Part shown: in pieces, positions 1 to 6,038 of the stretch
Layout: every line of letters begins with the position of its first letter
How positions within the stretch are numbered: position 1 is the first letter of the stretch
Assembly: GCA_035539855.1 (NCBI GenBank)
Contig: DATLHO010000136.1
Coordinates: 1-7,213, forward strand
Source: DATLHO01 sp035539855
Lineage (GTDB): Bacteria > Bacteroidota > Ignavibacteria > OLB7
DNA: 7,213 nucleotides
Reading direction: 5' to 3'
Made by a program: the position numbers and the translations under genes
The notes under the pieces: generated by a model
The model's database searches: none
What the model was told of the DNA's origin: nothing
Seen by the model: only the letters and a program-made list of their open reading frames with translations

Positions 1-1095
1 AGCATCGACGACGTCCTGCGAACGCTCGTGGCGCACGGAGCTCCGCCGGAGATCATGGTCGAAGCGCATCCGCACATCGGTTCGAACCTGCTCCCGAAGG
101 TCGTCGCCGCGATGCGCGAGAGCATCCTCGCAGCCGGAGGACAGATCCACTTCGAGCATCGTGTGGTCGACTTCATCATCGACGACGGATGCATTCGTGG
201 CGTCGTCACTGCTGACGGCGGCGAGTTCATCGGCGAGGGAGTGATTCTCGCAACGGGACATTCGGCGCGCGACATCTTTAAACTCCTCGTCGATCGCGGG
301 GTCCTTGTCGAGCCCAAGCCGTTCGCGATGGGCGTGCGCATCGAGCATCCGCAGCCGCTGATCGACCGGATCCAGTATCGCTCGGCCGATCGGCATCCGA
401 AACTGCCGGCGGCGAGCTACCGGCTCGCGTCGACGGTGCGAGACCGCGGCGTCTTCTCGTTCTGCATGTGTCCGGGCGGCTTCATCGTTCCGTCGGCGAC
501 CGAGGGCGACGAAGTGGTCGTCAACGGCATGAGTCTGTCGCGGCGCGACTCTCCCTTTGCCAACTCCGGGATGGTCGTTTCCGTTGAGACCGAAGATCTC
601 GCGCCCTATGCCGATCACGGCGTGCTTGCCGGGGTCGCCTACCAGAAGGCGCTCGAGGTGATGGCGGCCGAGACGGGCGGCGGCATGCAGAAGGCGCCGG
701 CGCAACGCGTCACGGATTTTCTCGCGGGCCGCATCTCCGCAACGCTGCCGCCGTGCAGCTACACGCCGGGGATCACCTCGGCGCCTCTGCACGAGCTGCT
801 GCCCCCGGCGCTCGCGCGGCGGCTGCAGGCGGGTCTCAGGGAGTTCGGCTCGACGATGCGTGGCTATGTCACCGAGGAGGCGATCCTCGTCGGCGTCGAG
901 ACGCGCACGAGCTCGCCGGTACGTGTGCCGCGCGACCCGGCGTCGCTCGAGCACCCGCAGATCGCGCGGCTCTTCCCGTGCGCCGAGGGCGCGGGCTACG
1001 CCGGAGGCATCGTCTCGGCCGCGATGGATGGCCTGAGGGTTGCCGAGGCATTGGCCGGCCGGCAGATCGCGGACGTGCGCGCGCGGACGTCGTAG
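1..1095 (+). CDS. FAD-dependent dehydrogenase, COG2509-type (5' end outside window)
   Basis: Probable cytoplasmic FAD/NAD(P)-binding oxidoreductase of the uncharacterised COG2509 family; substrate and pathway are not known. The reading frame is open from base 1 and already reads SIDDVLRTLVAHGAPPEIM, so the gene begins upstream. The GTG at 28 is only an internal Val codon, and the N-terminal Rossmann GxGxxG of this family lies outside the window. About 364 residues are visible. Family-like motifs in order are PHIGSNLLPKVV (window codons about 24-35), an ATGHSARDIF segment at about 84-93 (the usual second dinucleotide-fold ATG), KPFAMGVRIEHPQ, an FCMCPGG cysteine motif (about 154-160), NGMSLSRRDSPFANSG, and a C-terminal EGAGYAGGIVSAAMDG that resembles the closing FAD-contact segment. 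It ends at TAG 1093-1095, 104 nt before the next gene, which appears to have its own promoter. Family assignment is fairly sure; the biochemical role is unknown. Confidence 0.85.
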   Translation, partial: SIDDVLRTLVAHGAPPEIMVEAHPHIGSNLLPKVVAAMRESILAAGGQIHFEHRVVDFIIDDGCIRGVVTADGGEFIGEGVILATGHSARDIFKLLVDRGVLVEPKPFAMGVRIEHPQPLIDRIQYRSADRHPKLPAASYRLASTVRDRGVFSFCMCPGGFIVPSATEGDEVVVNGMSLSRRDSPFANSGMVVSVETEDLAPYADHGVLAGVAYQKALEVMAAETGGGMQKAPAQRVTDFLAGRISATLPPCSYTPGITSAPLHELLPPALARRLQAGLREFGSTMRGYVTEEAILVGVETRTSSPVRVPRDPASLEHPQIARLFPCAEGAGYAGGIVSAAMDGLRVAEALAGRQIADVRARTS

Positions 1096-1133
1096 CCCGA
1101 TGACTCGCACGTCACGGCGGGCTCCCGGTCATC

Positions 1134-1147
1134 AACGTCAAACGTCA
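1134..1147 (+). repeat. Tandem AACGTCA repeat upstream of the beta-barrel gene
   Basis: Two perfect head-to-tail copies of AACGTCA (1134-1140 and 1141-1147) lie just upstream of the proposed -35 element of the next gene. A third ACGTCA core is at 1109-1114. Position and direct repetition fit a binding site for a transcription factor, but no regulator is visible, and chance occurrence of so short a repeat cannot be excluded. Confidence 0.35.
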
Positions 1148-1154
1148 CATTCGC

Positions 1155-1181
1155 TCGACATCATATCGGTATCGCTATCAT
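1155..1181 (+). promoter_or_regulatory. Candidate sigma-70-like promoter for the beta-barrel gene
   Basis: TCGACA at 1155-1160 (five of six bases match TTGACA) and TATCAT at 1176-1181 (five of six match TATAAT) are separated by 15 bp, which is short for a sigma-70 spacer. The surrounding stretch is AT-rich relative to the window. If used, transcription would begin near 1187-1189 and leave a leader of only about 11-13 nt before the ATG at 1200, with no ribosome-binding site. Confidence 0.35.
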
Positions 1182-1199
1182 TCACCAACACACCACATC

Positions 1200-1757
1200 A
1201 TGAAGCTTCGTACGGTCCTCATTGCACTGATGCTCCTTTCGGCGGTCCCGGCGTTCAGCCAGAGCCAGCCGTGGAAGAAGCAGATCGCTCTCGACGCCAA
1301 CCTTTCGATCCCGGGCGGAGAGTTCGCCGACCTGGCCGGTCTCGAAATGGGATTCGGCGGAACCGCCGCGTTCTATTATCAGTTGCTGACGCGCGTGACG
1401 TTCCTTTCGGTTTCTCTTGGCTACAACGACCTCTCGTTCGAGGGCAGCAGCAACGCGAAGTACACCGTGATTCCGTTGCTGATCGGCGCGCGCTACAACT
1501 TCGCGCTGACCGGGTTCCAGCCGTATGTCGGCTTCGAGTTCGGCGCCTACTTCCAGTCCGTCAGCACGAGCGACGGTCAGATCTCGCTCACCGAGAGCGA
1601 GACCAACGTGGGCTTCCAGCCGAAGGTCGGCTTCCGCTTTCCGCTGAGCCCCGGCCTGGACTTCGACGCCTCGCTGAAGTATCACCTGATCCTTCGTGAG
1701 AACGAGAGCTTCTCGATGATCTCGCCGGGCATCGGCATCGCCTACACGATCGACTAG
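1200..1757 (+). CDS. Secreted outer-membrane beta-barrel-like protein
   Basis: Predicted 185-residue envelope protein. Residues 1-20 form a clear signal peptide: MKLR, then a hydrophobic core VLIALMLLSAV, then PAFS with likely cleavage before Q21. The mature part is rich in alternating hydrophobic/polar strands with Gly, Phe and Tyr (for example GFGGTAAFYYQLL, FLSVSLGYNDLSF, VIPLLIGARYNFAL, QPYVGFEFGAYFQ, GFQPKVGFRFPLS, ISPGIGIAYTID). This is the pattern and size of a small 8-strand OmpW/OmpA-type 'outer membrane protein beta-barrel domain'. The last residue is Asp rather than the Phe common in many outer-membrane proteins. The ATG at 1200 is chosen because the signal peptide starts there; there is no Shine-Dalgarno before it. 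It seems transcribed alone, with a promoter in front and hairpins behind. Function is unknown; a structural or porin-like role is inference. Confidence 0.8.
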   Translation: MKLRTVLIALMLLSAVPAFSQSQPWKKQIALDANLSIPGGEFADLAGLEMGFGGTAAFYYQLLTRVTFLSVSLGYNDLSFEGSSNAKYTVIPLLIGARYNFALTGFQPYVGFEFGAYFQSVSTSDGQISLTESETNVGFQPKVGFRFPLSPGLDFDASLKYHLILRENESFSMISPGIGIAYTID

Positions 1758-1761
1758 CGCA

Positions 1762-1775
1762 CGCGTCGAGACGCG
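1762..1775 (+). other. Short GC hairpin just after the beta-barrel gene
   Basis: CGCGTC (1762-1767) and GACGCG (1770-1775) are perfect inverted copies, realistically a 5-bp stem with a CGAG tetraloop. The hairpin begins 4 nt after the stop codon. No T-tract follows, so it is not a textbook intrinsic terminator. It may stabilise the mRNA 3' end or act with the larger hairpin that follows. Confidence 0.4.
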
Positions 1776-1783
1776 AGAACGCC

Positions 1784-1832
1784 GGGCGGCCACCGCACGA
1801 TCGATCGCATCGATCGCAGGCGATGGCCGCCC
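1784..1832 (+). repeat. Nested inverted repeat (49-nt hairpin) before ribonuclease Z
   Basis: The outer arms GGGCGGCCA (1784-1792) and TGGCCGCCC (1824-1832) are perfect 9-bp complements. After one mismatch, 1794-1796 pairs with 1820-1822. After a small asymmetric loop, CGATCGA (1798-1804) pairs with TCGATCG (1810-1816) around a 5-nt loop. About 19 base pairs in total give a strong extended hairpin. The core is also a perfect tandem 9-bp direct repeat, ATCGATCGC at 1800-1808 and 1809-1817. No T-tract follows. It could be a factor-dependent or non-canonical terminator for the beta-barrel gene, a REP-like extragenic palindrome, or a leader structure of the ribonuclease Z mRNA. Confidence 0.6.
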
Positions 1833-1870
1833 TCTGCGTTTCCGGCCGCGTCGCACATCCCGCCTTCGAC

Positions 1871-2797
1871 ATGCAGATCACCTTTCTCGGCACCGGCGCA
1901 GGAATTCCCTCGACACGACGCAACGTCGCGGCGATGGCGCTGCGCCTTTCACAGCGCTCGGAGCTCTGGCTGTTCGACTGCGGCGAGGCGACGCAGCACC
2001 GGTTCATGACCAGCGCCGTGTCGATGGGCCAGGTCACGCGCATCTTCATCTCGCATCTTCACGGCGACCACGTCTTCGGGCTGCCGGGATTTCTCGCGAC
2101 GCGCGGCCTCGGCGGTCTCCGCACGCCGCTCGACGTGTACGGTCCGCCAGGTCTGCGCGCGATGCTCGAAGGAGTGCTCGCCGCGACCTCGACGTGGGTC
2201 CCCTACCCGCTACGCATTCACGAGATCGAGCCGGGGGAGGTGCTCGACGATCGCGGCGTGCGCGTTCGCTGCGCATCGCTGCTGCACGGCGTGCAGTGTC
2301 TCGGCTATCGCGTCAGCGAGCCCGACGAGCCGGGGCGCTTCGACCCCGCGCGCGCCGCCGCGCAGGGCATCCCGGCCGGACCGCTCTTCGGGCGCCTGAA
2401 GCGCGGGGAGACCATCGATCTCGACGGACGCATCATCACGCCCGAGGGTCTCGTCGGCCCTCCCCTGCCGGGACGCAGCGTCGTCTACTGCACCGACACG
2501 GCGTACAGCGAAGCGGCGGTGGCGCTTGCCGAGCGCTGCGACCTGCTCGTGCACGAGGCGACGTTCGCGAGCGCCGACGCGGCGATCGCCGACGTCAGCG
2601 GACACTCCACCGCCGCGACCGCCGCGCGCGTGGCGAGCGAGGCGGGCGCGCGTCGTCTCGTGCTGACGCACATCAGCGCCCGCTATGCGCCGGAACAGCC
2701 CATCGGGCTCGACGACCTGCTGACCGAAGCGCGCGCGATCTTCCCGGCGACCGATCTGGCCGACGACGGCATGAGCGTCGAGGTCGAGCGGCGATAG
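1871..2797 (+). CDS. rnz: Ribonuclease Z (tRNA 3'-processing endonuclease)
   Basis: Cytoplasmic zinc endonuclease of the metallo-beta-lactamase fold that cuts pre-tRNA 3' trailers at the discriminator base. The protein is 308 residues, the normal size of the bacterial short form. Visible motifs are N-terminal ITFLGTGAGIPS (3-14), the metal motif SHLHGDH with H62, H64, D66 and H67 followed by GLPG, H139 (LLHGVQCLGYR), the flexible-arm stretch GRFDPARAAAQGIPAGPLFGRLKRGE (155-180), D209 in YCTDTAYS, HE at 228-229, GHSTA with H245, and H267 in LTHIS. All expected metal ligands are present. An in-frame ATG at 1823 would add 16 residues unlike the family and lies inside the hairpin at 1784-1832. 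The ATG at 1871 gives the canonical MxITFLGTG start, although it lacks a Shine-Dalgarno. No tRNA gene is adjacent. Confidence 0.95.
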   Translation: MQITFLGTGAGIPSTRRNVAAMALRLSQRSELWLFDCGEATQHRFMTSAVSMGQVTRIFISHLHGDHVFGLPGFLATRGLGGLRTPLDVYGPPGLRAMLEGVLAATSTWVPYPLRIHEIEPGEVLDDRGVRVRCASLLHGVQCLGYRVSEPDEPGRFDPARAAAQGIPAGPLFGRLKRGETIDLDGRIITPEGLVGPPLPGRSVVYCTDTAYSEAAVALAERCDLLVHEATFASADAAIADVSGHSTAATAARVASEAGARRLVLTHISARYAPEQPIGLDDLLTEARAIFPATDLADDGMSVEVERR

Positions 2798-2802
2798 TCT
2801 CG

Positions 2803-2808
2803 TATTAT
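2803..2808 (+). promoter_or_regulatory. Candidate -10 element for the acidic-tail gene
   Basis: TATTAT (five of six bases match TATAAT) sits in a short AT-rich island right after the ribonuclease Z stop codon and 25 nt before the next ATG. No good -35 hexamer is found at the usual spacing, so this is weak. If used, the leader would be about 18-20 nt without a ribosome-binding site. Confidence 0.3.
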
Positions 2809-2833
2809 TGCCTTCCACGAACACTGAAACGTC

Positions 2834-3214
2834 ATGCACGAGAATGAACGGGAGTTATTCGACGAAGACCGTGAGGAAGTCCTGCGGCTGATCCTCTGCG
2901 AGGCAGCCGGAATCGATGTCCGGCGGGAGCTCGCGGAGTTTCCGATCCCCGCGCGAAGCATGTTCCGTAAGGTCGTCCAGGAAGCTGGCCTCGTCGCCAC
3001 GAAGGGACTCGTCAAGGGCGATGCGGGCGAGATGCTCTTTGGATCGCCGACCACTCTGACGCCGCGCGGCCGTAAGCGACTCGAGGAGCTCGACGCGCGA
3101 CGCAGCGCCCCGGGCGACATGACCAACGGTCATGGCAGCATCCCGATCGAGGACGACGACGACGATCTCGGCGCGGATCTCGACGACGCGATCGATGATG
3201 ATCCCGAGGTCTAG
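2834..3214 (+). CDS. Hypothetical protein with acidic C-terminal tail
   Basis: A 126-residue, probably cytoplasmic protein I do not recognise. It has no signal peptide or membrane segment. Residues 1-60 look helical and charged (HENERELFDEDREEVLRLIL, then EFPIPARSMFRKVVQEAGLV). Residues 70-88, ending LTPRGRKRLEELD, resemble the wing and last helix of small winged-helix proteins, so DNA binding is possible but speculative. From residue 103 the chain becomes extremely acidic (E106-D111, D115-D118, D121-D123), a tail seen in DNA-mimic, RNA-polymerase-binding and chaperone-like proteins among others. The ATG at 2834 is the first in frame after the ribonuclease Z stop and follows a possible -10 element. 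The next gene starts 37 nt after its stop codon on the same strand, so co-transcription is likely. Coding status is supported by an open frame in normal spacing and coherent composition. Confidence 0.7.
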   Translation: MHENERELFDEDREEVLRLILCEAAGIDVRRELAEFPIPARSMFRKVVQEAGLVATKGLVKGDAGEMLFGSPTTLTPRGRKRLEELDARRSAPGDMTNGHGSIPIEDDDDDLGADLDDAIDDDPEV

Positions 3215-3251
3215 TGCTTCCGACTCGCCCCACCTTGTCGAATCCACGCAG

Positions 3252-5492
3252 ATGAGCATCTCTCTTCCGACGCTTTCGGCCATCGTCGCCGCACTCTTGC
3301 TTGCCGTTCCCGCATTCGCGCAGACGGACGCGGCGGGTTCGTCGCCGTCACCTGCCTGGTCGACAGTGCGCGTTTCCGATGGCGCGTTCGAGGTCTCGTT
3401 TCCCGGTCAACCGGTAATCATGACGATCCCGAGTGATGAACGCGTCGGAGAGTCGCGAGGTCGTTCCTACATCTTCTCGACTCCTGACAAGCGTCTGATA
3501 TTGATCGGGATGTTCAGTGATCTGCCGGCCGGTCGCTTCATTGTGGACCTGAAGGGAGTTTCGAACGGAACAGCAGTCGGAGCCAAGGCGTTCGGAGGGA
3601 TAATCACCGCCGTCGACTCAACACCCGTCGACGGATATTTCTGCCGGAGATTCTCTGGGATAATGGGTGATTCGATGCTCTTTGAAGGGTTCATGCGGCT
3701 GCGCGGGAATCGCGCGTACACTCTGATGGCGCTACGCCCGAAGGAGCTCGATTCGGATGTCTCCGCACGCTTCCTGGGCTCCTTTTCGATGATCGAGCCG
3801 AGCGCGACGCACTGGATCGACGTCGATCTGAGCGAGCGAGGATATGAAGTGCGACTGCCGTCGACGCCAATCTACTCGGAGGACACAGCCGACAGGGGAC
3901 GTGCATTTCGCTCGGCCGCCTTTGCGCGCGACAACAACACCGGACAGTCCTATGCGACCGCCGTCTATACTTTTTCCAGGTACTACTCGGCGCCGAATCT
4001 CGATTCTCACATGCTTCAGTTCCTGCGCGAGAGTGATGACGGCGTCGCGATCCTTCACGACTCGTCGTTCACCCTTGGCGGATACCCGGCTCGCGATCTC
4101 ACCGTCGGCCTCGGGAGCACGCTCGAGCCGGAGCGCATCCGCCTCGTCGCCCGCGGACGTCGTCTCTTCGAGGCCCTCACACTCACGAGCGACACGTCAC
4201 GGCACCGTTTCGACGATCAGTTCTTCGAGTCACTGAAGCTCGTCGGCGACGACTCGGAAGAGGATCTCGGCACTCCCCGAACGGAGCAACTGTTAGCCGA
4301 CCTCAGCTCGGACGATTCGGTGCGCCATGAGCAGGCTCTCTCGGCGCTCTCGTGGTATCGTCCAGCGAGCGGGGAGATAGCGGCCTTCATCGACGCGCTG
4401 ACGAAGCGGTACAACGACGATGAATTGTTCTATGGTGGCAGCGCGGCGCGTCTCTTTCGTGCCATCGAGCGCTCGAACGAAGACAGCGTGCTTGAGCGGA
4501 TCATCGAGCACTATGGCCAGCTCAGCCCAGGGGTGAAAGGCAGTATTCTACGACGGCTGCTCGCGTCGCAGTCGCGGCAGGCGATCGAGCGGTTCGTCGA
4601 CCTCGTGACGTCGAATCCAGTGGAGGAGCAGGTCTGGAGGTGGTTTACATTCTGGGTGATCGACAAGGACCGAACCGAGCTCTTCGGCCTCCTGATTCCG
4701 CGGCTTTACACGCTGCTCGACAGTGCCTGGGCACAAAACAACCTGATGTATTTGACGACACGTGCGCACGACGCAGGCGCGATCGACATCGACGACATGG
4801 GCGACGACCGCGCACGTTTGATTCGAGTCGCGTCCGATGCGCTCACCGCACCCGGCGATACTGTCGGATACGTCGCCGTGCGCAGAAGCACCGCGGTGGC
4901 CATGCTCTGCCGCTTCGAAGAACGCGACGATGTCGTCGAGCTGCTGACGCGCTATGCCGTCGACAGCGCGCTCGACGATGCCGCACTGGCGGCCGCTCGC
5001 TTGATCGAGCTCGATGCGGCGGTTCCCGTCGAGACTGTTCGACGGATCGCACTCTCCCCCTACCATCGCGTTGGACTCTACGAGGCGTGCCGCAAGGCCG
5101 GGAACGTCGAGCTCTTTCCTCCGGAGCTCCTCAATCAGGATCGTTTCGCAGAGGGCCTTGCGTACGGAGCACTCGTGGACGAGGACGAGGGCGAAGGCGA
5201 TGACGACACGCTCGAGCTCGTCGAAAGCCGCGTCGTCACGATCGCTGGAGCGCGCGGCCGGGCGCACTTGTTCCGAGTTCGCACCGAGGCAAACTATTGG
5301 TTCACGACCATTCTCGTTGGGCTGCAGCCTGAGTCGAGCACCGAGGTGGCGACGAAAGCTGACGTCATCACGTTCGGCGACTCTCCGTTCGATGATCTCA
5401 CGGTCGATCAACACTTTGCGAAGCTGATCGAACAGGCGGAGTCGGAGCTTGCGGAATCCGCGAACGCAGGGAGCGATGAGGCGCGTGATTAG
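3252..5492 (+). CDS. Secreted multidomain protein: duplicated 'SFPG' domain plus helical repeats
   Basis: A 746-residue exported protein of unknown function. Residues 1-23 are a signal peptide (hydrophobic core LSAIVAALLLAVPAFA, cleavage before Q24). Residues about 38-183 and 188-332 are two diverged copies of one domain. FEVSFP (46-51) matches YEVRLP (198-203), GY (128-129) matches GY (277-278), and RGNRAYTLMAL (151-161) matches RGRRLFEALTL (301-311). Each copy ends in a F..SF/F..SL motif (F178, L328), with a constant offset of about 150. The domain resembles the PsbP/DUF1795-like 'F.VSFPG.P' domains of secreted proteins. Residues about 338-640 are amphipathic helices in HEAT-like pairs. An acidic linker (642-653) leads to a beta-rich C-terminal domain (654-746) containing AHLFRVR and the VGLQP segment. 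The ATG at 3252 is chosen because the signal peptide begins there; the in-frame ATG at 3132 would bury the signal and overlap the upstream gene. A scaffold or binding role in the periplasm or cell surface is inference. Confidence 0.8.
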   Translation: MSISLPTLSAIVAALLLAVPAFAQTDAAGSSPSPAWSTVRVSDGAFEVSFPGQPVIMTIPSDERVGESRGRSYIFSTPDKRLILIGMFSDLPAGRFIVDLKGVSNGTAVGAKAFGGIITAVDSTPVDGYFCRRFSGIMGDSMLFEGFMRLRGNRAYTLMALRPKELDSDVSARFLGSFSMIEPSATHWIDVDLSERGYEVRLPSTPIYSEDTADRGRAFRSAAFARDNNTGQSYATAVYTFSRYYSAPNLDSHMLQFLRESDDGVAILHDSSFTLGGYPARDLTVGLGSTLEPERIRLVARGRRLFEALTLTSDTSRHRFDDQFFESLKLVGDDSEEDLGTPRTEQLLADLSSDDSVRHEQALSALSWYRPASGEIAAFIDALTKRYNDDELFYGGSAARLFRAIERSNEDSVLERIIEHYGQLSPGVKGSILRRLLASQSRQAIERFVDLVTSNPVEEQVWRWFTFWVIDKDRTELFGLLIPRLYTLLDSAWAQNNLMYLTTRAHDAGAIDIDDMGDDRARLIRVASDALTAPGDTVGYVAVRRSTAVAMLCRFEERDDVVELLTRYAVDSALDDAALAAARLIELDAAVPVETVRRIALSPYHRVGLYEACRKAGNVELFPPELLNQDRFAEGLAYGALVDEDEGEGDDDTLELVESRVVTIAGARGRAHLFRVRTEANYWFTTILVGLQPESSTEVATKADVITFGDSPFDDLTVDQHFAKLIEQAESELAESANAGSDEARD

Positions 5493-5504
5493 AGTGCCCT
5501 ACGG

Positions 5505-5999
5505 TCACCCGCCGAACGTGAACAGGTTCTCCGGATGAATCTCCGCCTCGGTCGTCGACGTGATGTGTCGGACGGTCGCGCCGTGGGCGACGAGCGCATC
5601 GGCGACCCAGAAGCGATGGCAGTGCGACGGATCGGCCTCGGCACACATCAGCGCGATGCGCGATGACTCCGCAAGCACGAGCACGCGATCGAGTCCGCGC
5701 CGAAACGCCGGCGTCGTCATGTATTCGGCAAAGCCTCGCGAGCGCTCGCTGCAGCTTCTCGCGCGCTCGAGAACGTGCTGCGGCGGCCTGGTGCCTCCGA
5801 GCTCTTCGAGATGCTCGTACAGGATTCCCGTCGGCGGCATCGTTCGGTCGAGCTCCTCGCGGTTGAACTGCGGATTGTAGCGCGAGTAGGGAATTCTCCG
5901 GATGTCGATCAACAGCTCGATGTGGTGCGCGCGAAGAAGCTCGACGAGCTGTTCGTGCGTTCGCGTGGAGTGTCCGACGGTGTAGATCGTGACGGGCAT
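5505..5999 (-). CDS. DUF488 family protein
   Basis: A 164-residue cytoplasmic protein of the DUF488 family, whose activity is not established. Signature motifs are all present: YTVGHSTR (6-13), LLIDIRRIPYSRYNPQFN (29-46) with the conserved D32, R34 and P37, the GILYEHLEELGG segment (58-69), and the C-terminal CAEADPSHCHR (119-129) with paired Cys119/Cys127 and His128, then VRHI (143-146). The ATG (complement of 5997-5999) places IYTVGHS at residues 5-11 as in the family. Longer in-frame versions reaching 6323 would run antisense through the dehydrogenase gene with low-complexity sequence and are rejected. The gene converges on the large secreted protein with only 12 nt between stop codons and diverges from the SDR gene. 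The conserved Cys and His residues suggest a catalytic or metal-binding site, which is inference. Confidence 0.9.
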   Translation of the reverse strand: MPVTIYTVGHSTRTHEQLVELLRAHHIELLIDIRRIPYSRYNPQFNREELDRTMPPTGILYEHLEELGGTRPPQHVLERARSCSERSRGFAEYMTTPAFRRGLDRVLVLAESSRIALMCAEADPSHCHRFWVADALVAHGATVRHITSTTEAEIHPENLFTFGG

Positions 6000-6000
6000 T

Positions 6001-6016
6001 CGGTTCCCGGGAATCG
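6001..6016. promoter_or_regulatory. Palindrome in the divergent DUF488/SDR control region
   Basis: A perfect 10-bp palindrome TTCCCGGGAA (6004-6013), extended by matching CG/CG after one G/T mismatch on each side (6001-6016), lies in the 39-nt gap between the two divergent start codons. This is a natural position for an operator controlling one or both genes. With so little room, at least one promoter must overlap a coding region or give a near-leaderless mRNA. No clear -35/-10 pair is visible here. Confidence 0.4.
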
Positions 6017-6038
6017 TTTCGACAACGGATCGTACGGC

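Noticed and set aside
1099..1133. Hairpin GATGAC/GTCATC after the FAD-dehydrogenase gene
   Set aside because: The stem is only 6 bp around a 23-nt loop with a weak inner CGGG/CCCG pairing and no T-tract, too weak to call a terminator.
1182..1856. 224-residue open frame on the minus strand
   Set aside because: It is Arg/Glu/Ala-rich antisense of the beta-barrel gene, which has a signal peptide and barrel pattern, and it also runs through the intergenic hairpins.
1823..1870. Upstream ATG giving ribonuclease Z a 16-residue extension
   Set aside because: The extension (MAALCVSGRVAHPAFD) is unlike the family, and its ATG lies inside a strong hairpin arm; MQITFLGTG at 1871 is the canonical start.
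3132..3251. Upstream ATG adding 40 residues to the large secreted protein
   Set aside because: It would overlap the acidic-tail gene and put a Ser/Thr/Arg-rich shadow sequence in front of a clear signal peptide.
4548..5414. 288-residue open frame on the minus strand
   Set aside because: It is a shadow of the large secreted protein: no recognisable domain and it lies wholly inside a gene whose helical repeats and composition are coherent. High GC makes such frames common.
5775..6038. N-terminal extension of the SDR by 88 residues
   Set aside because: This stretch is antisense to the conserved DUF488 coding sequence, and the SDR cofactor motif is already at its normal distance from the ATG at 6039.
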